Positions 18,824 to 29,400 of a DNA stretch of 64,000 nucleotides are shown in pieces. The position numbers and the translations under genes are program-made. Numbering within the stretch: position 1 is the stretch's first letter; each line of letters starts with the position of its first letter. The DNA is from Sulfurimonas sp. (GTDB lineage Bacteria > Campylobacterota > Campylobacteria > Campylobacterales > Sulfurimonadaceae): NCBI RefSeq assembly GCF_029027405.1, contig NZ_CP093396.1, positions 806,001 to 870,000 of the forward strand, in the 5' to 3' direction. The notes under the pieces were generated by a model. That model was not told the origin of the DNA, did no database searches, and was given only the letters and a program-made list of their open reading frames with translations.

Positions 18824-18898
18824 TAATTTAAAAAACTAAATTTAATATAAATATAAAGAAGCAATATAAGTAAATAGATAGGGAGAGAAGATATTAAT
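18824..18898 (+). promoter_or_regulatory. vgrG-4 leader region
   Basis: A 75-nt AT-rich gap, longer than most intra-cassette gaps. A good ribosome site AGGGAGAG (18880-18887) lies 11 nt before the ATG. There are TATAA-like hexamers around 18846-18856 but no clear -35, so a local promoter is possible but weakly supported. Confidence 0.35.
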
Positions 18899-21769
18899 AT
18901 GACTAAACTAATGAACTCCAACACCCTAAACCAAAAAACCAAACCCCATAAAACCAAAACAGCCCAACTAAAACTATCTGAATATAATCAAGCAGATACT
19001 ATTATGCAAGGAAGAGACTCCTATAGCGTATATGAACTAGAAGGTAAAAGTTCAATCTTAACTGGATACGAATATAAACTTACCTTTATAAGTGATGAAG
19101 AGATAAATGTAGAGGATATAGTAGATACAGAGACAGAACTACACTTAAGAGATGAAACAAGCCCACTAAATTCTAAAAAGATATATGGAAAAATCATTGA
19201 AGCTAAAGAGAATGGAAGTGTAGCAAGAAAAAAGCTTTACCAAATAAAAATAGTATCCCCTCTACACTATCTTTCACTTAACCAAAGATATGAAGTTTAT
19301 CAAGAGATGAATGTACCTGATATCATTTCATCTATCATTGCAAAATATTCAGTACTACTAAATATTCAACTTGATGTAAAAATAGATACTCAAACTATAC
19401 CAAAGCGTCATACTTGTACGCAGTATAAACAAAGTGACTTTGAATTTATTAAAATGTTGTGCGAAGAAGAAGGTTATATCCTTCTAATAGATGCATCTTC
19501 AAATAATCCATACACAGTTACCCTATGTGAACTAAACGAACATGCTCCACTAAATACAGAAATCATAGAATGTACATATAATAAAGTTAAAACATTTTCA
19601 ACATCAGCACAAGCACAAGACTATTATGAAAATAAAAAGCCTTCTTTAGACTTCAATATACAAGCAGGACAAGTAATGCATAGTCATACTTTTGCTGATA
19701 ATGAAGTAACATCCCAATTACGCTCAGATATAAAAAAAGAGACTCTCCGTGATAGACTTGATAAACTAGATGAGTCTCTGTATAAAGACCTCTCTCGTTA
19801 TGCAAAGATAGATGCAGAGCAAGGTTTTTCACAAGGTATTAGAGTTCTAGGAAACTCAGAAGAATTAAGTGTTAAAGATGGAGTAGTTCTAAACCTAAAA
19901 GATATTAAAGGACATAAGAATACTCAAGTAATTGTTCTAAGTGTAAAGTATAAAGCAACATTTCCAAATGCCTTAGATGAGTATGCTCAAGTTGCAGATG
20001 ATGAACAACAAGCACAGTACAGTGTAGAGTTCATAGCAATCCCAAGTGATGTTATATATAGACCCCAAGTAATTACCTCCAAACCACGAATCCACTCTAT
20101 ACAAACAGCAATAGTATCAAATACAGATAAAGATACTCAAAAGTTTGCAAATGAAATAGATGTAAACGAAAGAGGAGAGATAAAAGTAATATTTCACTTT
20201 GATGAAAAGAGACCTACCTCTGCTTATGTACCACTCTCAAATATTTATAGTGGAGATGGCTATGGCGTACAGTTCTTACCTAGAGTTAACTCTGAAGTAA
20301 TAGTAAGCTTTATAAATGGAGATATAGATAGACCAATAATAACGGGAGCTTTGCACAATGGAGAAAACCGACATCCATTTAACCTGCCAAAAGAAAAAAC
20401 AAAGTCATTTATAAAAACCCAAACAACACCCCAATACGAAGATAAAGAGGGATATAATGAACTACTCTTTGAAGATAAACAAGGAGAAGAGTTACTAAGC
20501 CTAAGAGCACAGAATGATTATGAACTAAATGTACTAAACAATAGTAATACACATATAGCAAACAATAAAAAAACAATCATAGATAATGACCTAGAACTCA
20601 CTGTCCAAAACGATTCAACCCAAACAATAGGAAATGATAAGAAAGTAAATATACTAGGTAATGAGATAAAGACAATAGAAAAAGAGCAAATACTAACAAT
20701 CAAAGAAGACCAAGAGATACATATACTTAAAGATGCTAACACCATCATCAATAATAATCAAAAAACAATCATAGAACAAGATCTTATCCAAAGGATAAAA
20801 GGTCAAGTAACTCACTATATAGAAAAAGACCAAAAAGAAAAATACTTAGCAAATCTATTTTTACAAATAGAAGCAGAACTTGGGATTGAAATAACAAGTT
20901 CTTACCATTTAAACGCAAAAACAATTAAACAAGAAGCTGAAACTGTAGAAATAGAAGCAAGTGATGGAATAAGCCTAAAGTGTGGTGGAAGTGTTCTAAC
21001 TGTAGATGGAGGAGGGATTCATCTAAAAGCATCAAAAGTTGATACTGACTCAGGAAATGCAGGAGTAACAGCGAGTAACATTGCTATTGCTAAAATAGAA
21101 AAACCACTCTATAATAAACTCAAAGTTACAAAAGTTGAAGCAAGCATTACTAAACAAGATGAGATTACCCAAGTATTAACATACACAGCTAGTGTAGAAA
21201 AGTTTGAAGATGGTGCATGGAGTGAAACAACAGAACTTACAACAACACAAAATGCACAAATCAACTGGTACTTCGTTAAAAATAATGACCAAGAGAATAA
21301 AGATATATTAACAGACAACCCAACAGACGATACCATTAACATCAAAGGTTTAGAAATGTCTGTTACACTCGAAAAAGAGAATATCTATAAACACGGACAT
21401 GCTCATGCATTTGTAGTTGATGCAGTTGAAGAGGGATATGAAGTTACTGAACTTAAACGTATGCTTGAGGTAGAAGATATTCTCGTTAATATTACGAACA
21501 ATGACAATAAAGAGTTTGAAGCTCAAGCAATATATAATGTTGATGAGATTACTGAAGAAGAAAAAGCAGAAACAAGATGGACAGTAGAAGGTAAAGATGT
21601 TCCTGAGTCAAATGCAAAAGGGACAATGACTCATACCTATAAGGGTGAAAAACTAGACCTTAAAATAACAGCATATATAGAAACAACTCAAATGAATGTC
21701 GCCGTTGCACATGCCAATTTTGCAGATAGTGAAGAAGAGATAAATGGAGAAGAAAAAAGTAATGAATAG
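18899..21769 (+). CDS. vgrG: VgrG-4, T6SS spike protein, short type
   Basis: 956 residues. The leader (MTKLMNSNTLNQKTKPHKT) is not the post-hcp type but resembles the leaders of VgrG-6 and VgrG-10, which also follow immunity genes. From AQLKLSEYNQAD onward it is the common core, then the short-type extension. Distinctive residues: Ile for Met in DTIMQGRD, Thr in LELTVQND, an Asn-Ala pair in TTTQNAQINWYF, and Met in KRMLEVED (the last shared with VgrG-8 and -11). Overlaps SLR-3 by 26 nt. Expected to be the carrier of Tle-3. Confidence 0.95.
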   Translation: MTKLMNSNTLNQKTKPHKTKTAQLKLSEYNQADTIMQGRDSYSVYELEGKSSILTGYEYKLTFISDEEINVEDIVDTETELHLRDETSPLNSKKIYGKIIEAKENGSVARKKLYQIKIVSPLHYLSLNQRYEVYQEMNVPDIISSIIAKYSVLLNIQLDVKIDTQTIPKRHTCTQYKQSDFEFIKMLCEEEGYILLIDASSNNPYTVTLCELNEHAPLNTEIIECTYNKVKTFSTSAQAQDYYENKKPSLDFNIQAGQVMHSHTFADNEVTSQLRSDIKKETLRDRLDKLDESLYKDLSRYAKIDAEQGFSQGIRVLGNSEELSVKDGVVLNLKDIKGHKNTQVIVLSVKYKATFPNALDEYAQVADDEQQAQYSVEFIAIPSDVIYRPQVITSKPRIHSIQTAIVSNTDKDTQKFANEIDVNERGEIKVIFHFDEKRPTSAYVPLSNIYSGDGYGVQFLPRVNSEVIVSFINGDIDRPIITGALHNGENRHPFNLPKEKTKSFIKTQTTPQYEDKEGYNELLFEDKQGEELLSLRAQNDYELNVLNNSNTHIANNKKTIIDNDLELTVQNDSTQTIGNDKKVNILGNEIKTIEKEQILTIKEDQEIHILKDANTIINNNQKTIIEQDLIQRIKGQVTHYIEKDQKEKYLANLFLQIEAELGIEITSSYHLNAKTIKQEAETVEIEASDGISLKCGGSVLTVDGGGIHLKASKVDTDSGNAGVTASNIAIAKIEKPLYNKLKVTKVEASITKQDEITQVLTYTASVEKFEDGAWSETTELTTTQNAQINWYFVKNNDQENKDILTDNPTDDTINIKGLEMSVTLEKENIYKHGHAHAFVVDAVEEGYEVTELKRMLEVEDILVNITNNDNKEFEAQAIYNVDEITEEEKAETRWTVEGKDVPESNAKGTMTHTYKGEKLDLKITAYIETTQMNVAVAHANFADSEEEINGEEKSNE

Positions 21770-23120
21770 ATTTTTATTAATAACATTATTTTTACTAACA
21801 GCATTAAATGCTGATGTTTCAATATGTACAGATAAGTTAGAAACTACAAATCAATATATAGAGTGTTTAAAAAAAGAAGTTAATAATAGTAAATCAATAG
21901 AAGATATAAATTTCTTAGCAGGTTACCTTGTTACTAAAAACAGATTTGATGAAGCTATTAATTTTTACAAACAAGCAACTCTTCAAGATGATGCAAAAGC
22001 TATGTACTATCTTGGTGGAATTTATGAAGAGCAGAAAAAAGAGTATGACCTTGCAGTAAAATGGTTTAAAAAAGCAGCAGATAAAAATTATAAAGATTCA
22101 GTATTTAGAGTAGGTTCAATCTTAGAAAAAAAGCTACTTAAAGAAGATGAAGCTATTGCTTATTATCAAGAGTGGATAAAAAAAGGTAATGTTGAAGCAT
22201 ATAACTATCTTGGGAATCTCTACCTAGATAAAGAGGACTTTCAAAAAGCAAAGAAAGAGTACCTAAAAGGTGCTAAAAAAGCTTCCAAAGAATCTTACTA
22301 CCTTTTAGGAAGTCTTCATGAAGCCTATATAGAAAATGGGCTTAATGATGCAATTTATTATTATAAAGAAGGGGCAGAGTTAGGTGAGTATAAGTCTATT
22401 TATAATCTAGCAGCCAATTATGACAAACTGCTAGAGTATAAAAAAGCAGAACCTTGGTATAAAAAATCGATGGCACTCGGAAATAAAGATGCTTATGATG
22501 CTTATGGATATATGCTTGCTAAAAAAGGAGATGCTAAAGAGGCATTAGAAATATTTCAACGCTTAGCAAACCTAAATGATAGCAGAGGTTATATAGGGAT
22601 GGCAAGGGTTTATGTTAATGAGTATAAAGATTATGAGAATGAAAAGAAGTATGCTTTAAAGGCGATAGAGTTAGGTGATGCTGATGGTGCTGTAATGATA
22701 GGATATATGTATTCAAATCATTTAAATGACAAAGAAAAAGCTATTAAATGGTACACAAAAGCTTATGAAATGAAAGATTGCGATGGAACCGAAAATTTAG
22801 CATTTGTTTATAGAGATAAATATAAAGATAATGATAAATATTTATATTGGATGGAAAAAGCTTTTAATATTGGTTGCAGTAGTAGTGGGCATGATATAGG
22901 AACTTATTATCTCACTGAAAAAAAAGATATAAAAACAGCTATGTTATGGTATGAAAAAGCAGCTAATTTAGGCTATATGTCATCGGCTAAAAATTTAGCG
23001 ATACTGTATAAAACGGAGTTAGACAATAACGACAAAGCAATTTATTGGTATAAACGAGCTGATAGACTTGGATATAAAGGTGCAAAAAAACAACTAAAAA
23101 AACTAGAGGCACAAAAATAA
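21744..23120 (+). CDS. SLR-3, secreted Sel1-repeat protein, most divergent copy
   Basis: 458 residues. The signal peptide and first ~220 residues are almost the same as the other SLR proteins. From residue ~223 (NLAANYDKLLEYKKAEPWY) to the end the sequence is strongly different, apart from a conserved island (KEKAIKWYTKAYEMKDCDGTE), while the repeat periodicity is kept. The last repeat (AANLGYMSSAKNLAILYK) is private. Its neighbour Tle-3 also has a private hypervariable patch, as expected if the C-terminal half of SLR recognises the lipase. TAATG junction with tle-3. Confidence 0.85.
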   Translation: MEKKKVMNRFLLITLFLLTALNADVSICTDKLETTNQYIECLKKEVNNSKSIEDINFLAGYLVTKNRFDEAINFYKQATLQDDAKAMYYLGGIYEEQKKEYDLAVKWFKKAADKNYKDSVFRVGSILEKKLLKEDEAIAYYQEWIKKGNVEAYNYLGNLYLDKEDFQKAKKEYLKGAKKASKESYYLLGSLHEAYIENGLNDAIYYYKEGAELGEYKSIYNLAANYDKLLEYKKAEPWYKKSMALGNKDAYDAYGYMLAKKGDAKEALEIFQRLANLNDSRGYIGMARVYVNEYKDYENEKKYALKAIELGDADGAVMIGYMYSNHLNDKEKAIKWYTKAYEMKDCDGTENLAFVYRDKYKDNDKYLYWMEKAFNIGCSSSGHDIGTYYLTEKKDIKTAMLWYEKAANLGYMSSAKNLAILYKTELDNNDKAIYWYKRADRLGYKGAKKQLKKLEAQK

Positions 23121-25714
23121 TGTCAGAAATTAAAAGAGGCTCATCAAATGTTTATTATCATGATACAGAGTTTATGCATGTTGTACGGTTTTTTTATAAT
23201 AATAGTGGAGTCGCTGCCGCGCAGAATGCTAGAACTAGATGGGCTTTTTTAGTAGTTGGACGAGATGAGTTAGGCGATGCGTTTCTAAATGATAAAGCAA
23301 AAAGTAATGAAGATAGAATTAATGAGATAAAAGATAAATACCTCCCACTTTTACAAGAGTGTGTAAATGCAAAAGATGAACCTGCCTTTACTTTAGATAA
23401 AACAAAAATATCTGAGTTTAGAACTTATCCCTCAAAGTTTAAAAATAAATGGATAATTCGTCAAAGTACACCGTCTAAAGATGCTAATAAGTTAAAAAGT
23501 CTTCTAAAAGGTTTTGGTTTTTTTGATGAAGCTTCTGTGTTAAAAAATGATGAGAATATGCATTCAAATTTTGGATACCTTAGGCTAGATGTTAAAATTT
23601 GTAATCAATACTTATATGCTGATAATATAGAAGATGAAGCTTATGCTTTAGTAGCACTCCCTTATATATACAATAAAAAAGATGATGTTTATGATGTACT
23701 AGTTCTAAGTGAACATGCTTCTGTTTCTTTGATGCCAAAGGTTCTAGTTGAGTATGGAGTCTTTTTCGATGGAACTAAAAACAGTATGTATAATGTAGAC
23801 TTTAATCTGGATTTTCATAAGTATCTTAGTGAGCAAACTAAAATTGTTTTGGATGTTGATGCTGAAAGTTTAGATATTACTAAAAGAGATGAACATAATA
23901 AAGATTTCTATCCAAACGCAGCAACGTACATAAGAAAAGTTAATGAACCAAGAAAAGATGTAATTATCAACGTTATTCGTGACGAAATCCAAGAAAATGT
24001 CCGTTATTTCCAAAACTCATCAAAAGACAAGATAAACAACGAAGATACAAAATATAAGTCTTGGTTTCAAGATAGAGCATCAGATCATTCAGATAAAGTC
24101 TATGACTTTCTTATAAATATTAAAGATGGAAAGTTAAACAAAGATACTGAGAAAGCTGTTAAAGATGGGATAATACTAGATGCAGACACACAAGAGTATA
24201 AAGAGACTCTAGTAAAAGAGTATGTATATGATGAGATTCTTCCTTCAGGGGAGGGCAGTAGTTTTGTGAATGGATATACAAATATCAAACGTTTGTTCGA
24301 ACATTACAAAGCTTATGATCCCTTAAATCTAAAAGACTCAGAGCCAAGGAAATATATAAAAGACAGCTTTAAAGTCTATGCTAGTGGAGATGGTTGTATA
24401 GACCCTTATGAGAGTGGGAAACTAAAGTCAGATAGTAAGATAGGTTTAGGATTGGCATTTGGAAGTACCGGTGTATTAGCCCATATAGTATATACCTGCG
24501 ATAAAATAGCTAAAAACTTACGTCATAATAATTATAACTTAGTAAATGAATTGGTTCTTGATGTTTTTGGATTCTCACGTGGAGCGGCAGAAGCAAGACA
24601 CTTTGTGAGTTCTATAATGAAAGAGTATGATGTCCAGACATCTGATACAACACGTAAATATACACTAAATACAAGTGATGAATCAAAAAACATATTTTCT
24701 CCTTTTTATCCAGAGCAAGGTGGTGTTTATACAAAGGTAGAAGGACGTTACTACTTTAATCCTCTACGAACAGATATTGAAAAAATTACTGTTACAAAAA
24801 GTGTAGGTCGGAATAAACGAGATGTAGACTACTATAATCCATATTACAAAAAATATGCAAGAAAACTACAGATAGATTCTGTTTCGTTTCGTTTTATAGG
24901 GATTTACGATACTGTAGCTCATTATGGGATTTGTCAAGCAAATGATAATAAAGATTTAAATTTAGATTTTAAAGAGGCTAAATTAGGAAGACTTGTTCAT
25001 CTCACAGCTGAAGATGAGTACAGAAAAAACTTTGCTATGACACATATTACTGAGAGTGCTTCTAAAAAGTTTCAAGAAGATTCAAAAATGAAAGAGATAG
25101 CTCTTCCTGGGGCACACGCTGATGTCGGTGGTGGTTATATGGATAAAGAAAAGAGTCCTCGTTATATCGCTGATGAGAATGAAAAATTGCTTCTTAAATG
25201 GAATAAAAAGTATGAGTGGATAAAGAGCAGTCCAGACTTATTTGTAGAGGCAGCTGAAGATATAAAAGAAATTAAGCGAAATAAAAAAGCTGGTTTTTAT
25301 AGAATTAAAAACTTGATTGAAGATGATAATTTATATATATACAGACCAAAAATTTCAAATAAGTATGAGTATGTTAGCTTGAAGCTTATGCACACGGAAG
25401 CTTTGAACTCAGATGATAATTCAGAAAAAGTTCCTTTTGAAGATATCTCAACTCAATATAAAATTGATTCAAGAAATAATAAATTTTTATATAAAGTATA
25501 CAAAGAGCTAAGAGAAGATAAATTCGAAATGCATGGTGATTTACATAAAGAGTTAAGACAAGGATATCTTCATCATTCAGCTGATTTAGATGGAATAGCT
25601 CCTATTGATGTAAATATGCCTTCAATGGACAACTATACCAATAAGAAAGTGGAAATTTACGGCAAAAGAGTTAAATATAGCTCAACAAAAAAACAGTCTT
25701 GCTTTATTAGTTAA
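23120..25714 (+). CDS. Tle-3, DUF2235 (Tle1-like) T6SS phospholipase effector
   Basis: 864 residues with Ser486, Asp597 and His666/Asp668 motifs intact. The patch 246-287 carries the third allele (DAESLDITKRDEHNKDFYPN, then RKVNEPRKD and Val285). Asn333 replaces Asp in FLINIKDG. Silent and coding markers in the 3' third (NKRDVDYY; AACATAT near 24690; GATGTCGG near 25124) are shared with Tle-4 but not Tle-1/2, so this region was a donor or recipient in recombination with module 4. Coupled to SLR-3. Confidence 0.88.
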   Translation: MSEIKRGSSNVYYHDTEFMHVVRFFYNNSGVAAAQNARTRWAFLVVGRDELGDAFLNDKAKSNEDRINEIKDKYLPLLQECVNAKDEPAFTLDKTKISEFRTYPSKFKNKWIIRQSTPSKDANKLKSLLKGFGFFDEASVLKNDENMHSNFGYLRLDVKICNQYLYADNIEDEAYALVALPYIYNKKDDVYDVLVLSEHASVSLMPKVLVEYGVFFDGTKNSMYNVDFNLDFHKYLSEQTKIVLDVDAESLDITKRDEHNKDFYPNAATYIRKVNEPRKDVIINVIRDEIQENVRYFQNSSKDKINNEDTKYKSWFQDRASDHSDKVYDFLINIKDGKLNKDTEKAVKDGIILDADTQEYKETLVKEYVYDEILPSGEGSSFVNGYTNIKRLFEHYKAYDPLNLKDSEPRKYIKDSFKVYASGDGCIDPYESGKLKSDSKIGLGLAFGSTGVLAHIVYTCDKIAKNLRHNNYNLVNELVLDVFGFSRGAAEARHFVSSIMKEYDVQTSDTTRKYTLNTSDESKNIFSPFYPEQGGVYTKVEGRYYFNPLRTDIEKITVTKSVGRNKRDVDYYNPYYKKYARKLQIDSVSFRFIGIYDTVAHYGICQANDNKDLNLDFKEAKLGRLVHLTAEDEYRKNFAMTHITESASKKFQEDSKMKEIALPGAHADVGGGYMDKEKSPRYIADENEKLLLKWNKKYEWIKSSPDLFVEAAEDIKEIKRNKKAGFYRIKNLIEDDNLYIYRPKISNKYEYVSLKLMHTEALNSDDNSEKVPFEDISTQYKIDSRNNKFLYKVYKELREDKFEMHGDLHKELRQGYLHHSADLDGIAPIDVNMPSMDNYTNKKVEIYGKRVKYSSTKKQSCFIS

Positions 25715-25812
25715 CTTCGATAATTGTAATATAACAAATAAGCATATTTTTTAAGTTGTTTGTTGTATTTTAAAGACTATAATAAAACTCAAATTAACTA
25801 TAAGGAAATTAA
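25715..25812 (+). promoter_or_regulatory. hcp-3 promoter region
   Basis: Same 98-nt arrangement as before hcp-2: TTGTTT at 25756-25761, 16-nt spacer, TATAAT at 25778-25783, and AAGGAA ahead of the hcp ATG. Confidence 0.65.
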
Positions 25813-26331
25813 ATGGATAATCCAGTTTTTATGTCAATCGAGGGTAGCACACAAGGTAATATAACAGAAGGTGCAACAACACCAGAATCAGTAGGTAATA
25901 TTTATCAGAATGGTCATGAAGATGAGGCGATAGTAAAAGCATTTACTCACAACATCAACATCCCACGCAATACGACTACAGGTCAGCCAACAGGTCAAAG
26001 AACTCATAACCCATTGATTGTTACTAAACTAATTGATAAGAGTTCACCACTTCTTTATAATGCACTAACTAAAGGTGAGACTTTAAAGAAAGTAGAACTT
26101 AAATGGTATAGAACTTCATATGCAGGTAAACCTGAGCATTACTACAGTATGACTCTTGAAGATGCTGTAATAACTAATATGGATGCATCAATGGAATCTC
26201 AAGAGAGTGCATCAGCGGCTCAAGTTATGCCTCTTGAAGTAGTATCTTTTTCTTACAGAAAGATTTCTTGGAGACATGAAACTGCTAGTACATCTGGAGA
26301 AGATGACTGGAGAGTAGGTGTAGGTGCGTAA
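25813..26331 (+). CDS. hcp: Hcp-3, T6SS tube protein
   Basis: 172 residues, Ala133 and Val143. Several silent differences separate it from hcp-1/2 (ATCGAGGGT near the start, CAGGTCAGCC, AACTCATAAC, CCTGAGCATT), and hcp-4 shares these in its first two thirds. Plain tube Hcp. It heads the longest run of toxin-carrying vgrG genes in the window. Confidence 0.96.
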   Translation: MDNPVFMSIEGSTQGNITEGATTPESVGNIYQNGHEDEAIVKAFTHNINIPRNTTTGQPTGQRTHNPLIVTKLIDKSSPLLYNALTKGETLKKVELKWYRTSYAGKPEHYYSMTLEDAVITNMDASMESQESASAAQVMPLEVVSFSYRKISWRHETASTSGEDDWRVGVGA

Positions 26332-26447
26332 GCCCCTATACTTTATTTCGGGGAAACCCGGAAAATAAGTTTTAGTGTGAAAAGTATATTTTAGTACTTT
26401 TCATACCAAAGTTTATTAAGTATCTAAGTATCTTTAAAAGGTAGAAA
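26332..26447 (+). promoter_or_regulatory. Paired RNA hairpins between hcp-3 and vgrG-5
   Basis: Same 116-nt spacer: GAAA-loop hairpin at 26346-26363, 12-bp hairpin at 26375-26406. Both stems are unchanged against the other copies. Confidence 0.7.
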
Positions 26448-29400
26448 ATGTCACAACTAGCATCTCCCATGAACAGTAAAATCCACCAACGAATCTCAGC
26501 CCAACTAAAACTATCTGAATATAATCAAGCAGATTCTATGATGCAAGGAAGAGACTCCTATAGCGTATATGAACTAGAAGGTAAAAGTTCAATCTTAACT
26601 GGATACGAATATAAACTTACCTTCATAAGTGATGAAGAGATAAATGTAGAGGATATAGTAGATACAGAAACAGAGCTACACTTAAGAGATGAAACAAGCC
26701 CACTAAACTCTAAAAAGATATATGGAAAAATCATTGAAGCTAAAGAGAATGGAAGTGTAGCAAGAAAAAAGCTTTACCAAATAAAAATAGTATCCCCTCT
26801 ACACTATCTTTCACTTAACCAAAGATATGAAGTTTATCAAGAGATGAATATACCTGATATCATTTCATCTATCATTGCAAAATATTCAGTACTACTAAAT
26901 ATTCAACTTGATGTAAAAATAGATACTCAAACTATACCAAAGCGTCATACTTGTACGCAGTATAAACAAAGTGACTTTGAATTTATTAAAATGTTGTGTG
27001 AAGAAGAAGGTTACATCCTTCTAATAGATGCATCTTCAAATAATCCATACACAGTTACCTTATGTGAACTAAACGAACATGCTCCACTAAATACAGAAAT
27101 CATAGAATGTACATATAATAAAGTTAAAACATTTTCAACATCAGCACAAGCACAAGACTATTATGAAAATAAAAAGCCTTCCTTAGACTTCAGTATACAA
27201 GCAGGACAAGTAATGCATAGTCATACTTTTGCTGATAATGAAGTAACATCCCAATTACGCTCAGATATAAAAAAAGAGACTCTCCGTGATAGACTTGATA
27301 AACTAGATGAGTCTCTATATAAAGACCTCTCTCGTTATGCAAAGATAGATGCAGAACAAGGTTTTTCACAAGGTATTAGAGTTCTAGGAAACTCAGAAGA
27401 GTTAAGTGTTAAAGATGGAGTGGTTCTAAACCTAAAAGATATTAAAGGACATAAGAATACTCAGGTAATTGTTCTAAGTGTAAAGTATAAAGCAACATTT
27501 CCAAATGCCTTAGATGAGTATGCTCAAGTTGCAGATGATGAACAACAAGCACAGTACAGTGTAGAGTTTATAGCAATCCCAAGTGATGTTATATATAGAC
27601 CAGAAGTAATTACCTCCAAACCACGAATCCACTCTATACAAACAGCAATAGTTTCAAATACAGATAAAGATACTCAAAAGTTTGCAAATGAAATAGATGT
27701 AAACGAAAGAGGAGAGATAAAAGTAATATTTCACTTTGATGAAAAGAGACCTACCTCTGCTTATGTACCACTCTCAAATATTTATAGTGGAGATGGCTAT
27801 GGAGTACAGTTCTTACCTAGAGTTAACTCTGAAGTAATAGTAAGCTTTATAAATGGAGATATAGATAGACCAATAATAACGGGAGCTTTGCACAATGGAG
27901 AGAACCGACATCCATTTAACCTGCCAAAAGAAAAAACAAAGTCATTTATAAAAACCCAAACAACACCCCAATACGAAGATAAAGAGGGATATAATGAACT
28001 ACTCTTTGAAGATAAACAAGGAGAAGAGTTACTAAGCCTAAGAGCACAGAATGATTATGAACTAAATGTACTAAACAATAGTAATACACATATAGCAAAC
28101 AATAAAAAAACAATCATAGATAATGACCTAGAACTCACTGTCCAAAACGATTCAACCCAAACAATAGGAAATGATAAGAAAGTAAATATACTAGGTAATG
28201 AGATAAAGACAATAGAAAAAGAGCAGATACTAACAATCAAAGAAGACCAAGAGATACATATACTTAAAGACTCAAACTCTATTATTAATAATAACTCATT
28301 TAATGTTGTTCAAAAAGACTTAATACAAAGAGTAAAAGGTTTCTCTACCTCTTTTGTAGAAAAAGATACTCAACAAAAACACCTAGGTAGTAAATACCAA
28401 CAAGTAGGAGAGAACTTAGCTATAGAAGTAAAAAAAGCATACTCCCTAAAAGCACAGACCATAAAACAAGCAGCAAAAACTATAGAGCTAGACTCAGCAA
28501 AGGGAATAAGCTTGAAAGTTGGAGGGAATGTTCTAACAGTAGATAGCTCAGGTATACACTTTAAAACATCAAACTATGATGATAACTCAGCAAACGCAGG
28601 AGTCACCTCAAAAACAGTTAGTATAGAAGACTTGAAAAAACCACTCTATGAAAAGATAAGAGTAATAGGAATGCAAACATCAATCTCTAAACAAGATAAG
28701 ATTACACAAGAACTTATATATACAGCAAAAGTAGAAAAATATGAAGATGGAACATGGAGTGAGACCACAGAACTAAACCCAACACAAACAGCTCAACTAA
28801 AATGGTACTTCATAAAAAACAATGATAAGCAAGATAGAGATATATTAACAAACACACCAACAGATGATGAGATAGAGATAGATGCTCTCATAATGAAAGT
28901 AAAACTACAAGATGATAATATACAACACTACGGACATGCACACTGCTTTGTAAATAGCCCAGAAGATGAAACAGAGGGTTATGGACTAAGTGAACTAAAA
29001 CGCCAAGTAAATGTAGTAGAAGTCTTAGGTAAGAATATAGTTGAACCTCACTCTACTCAAATAAACTATAGTGTTGAACTAAACATAGATAACCCAACAA
29101 AAGATGAGATAAAAGATTTAAAAGTAGAGATACAAGAAAAAGACTCTTCAGGTAAAGTAACAACTATAGAAGAAAAAGTAAAAGATGACCTTACAGTAGA
29201 ACATAAACTTAAAGCAAAAAAAGAAGATGAACCTAAACTAGTAGAGATAAATATAAAAGTATACCCAAGAGAGTATCCAAAAAACACAGGAGAGACTATC
29301 TCTTATGTAAGACCTACACTTGAAGGTGAAATAACAAATGTTTCAATAGATAAACCAACACAAGCCTTCGCTAAAGTAGTAAAACCTGATGAAGAGATAA

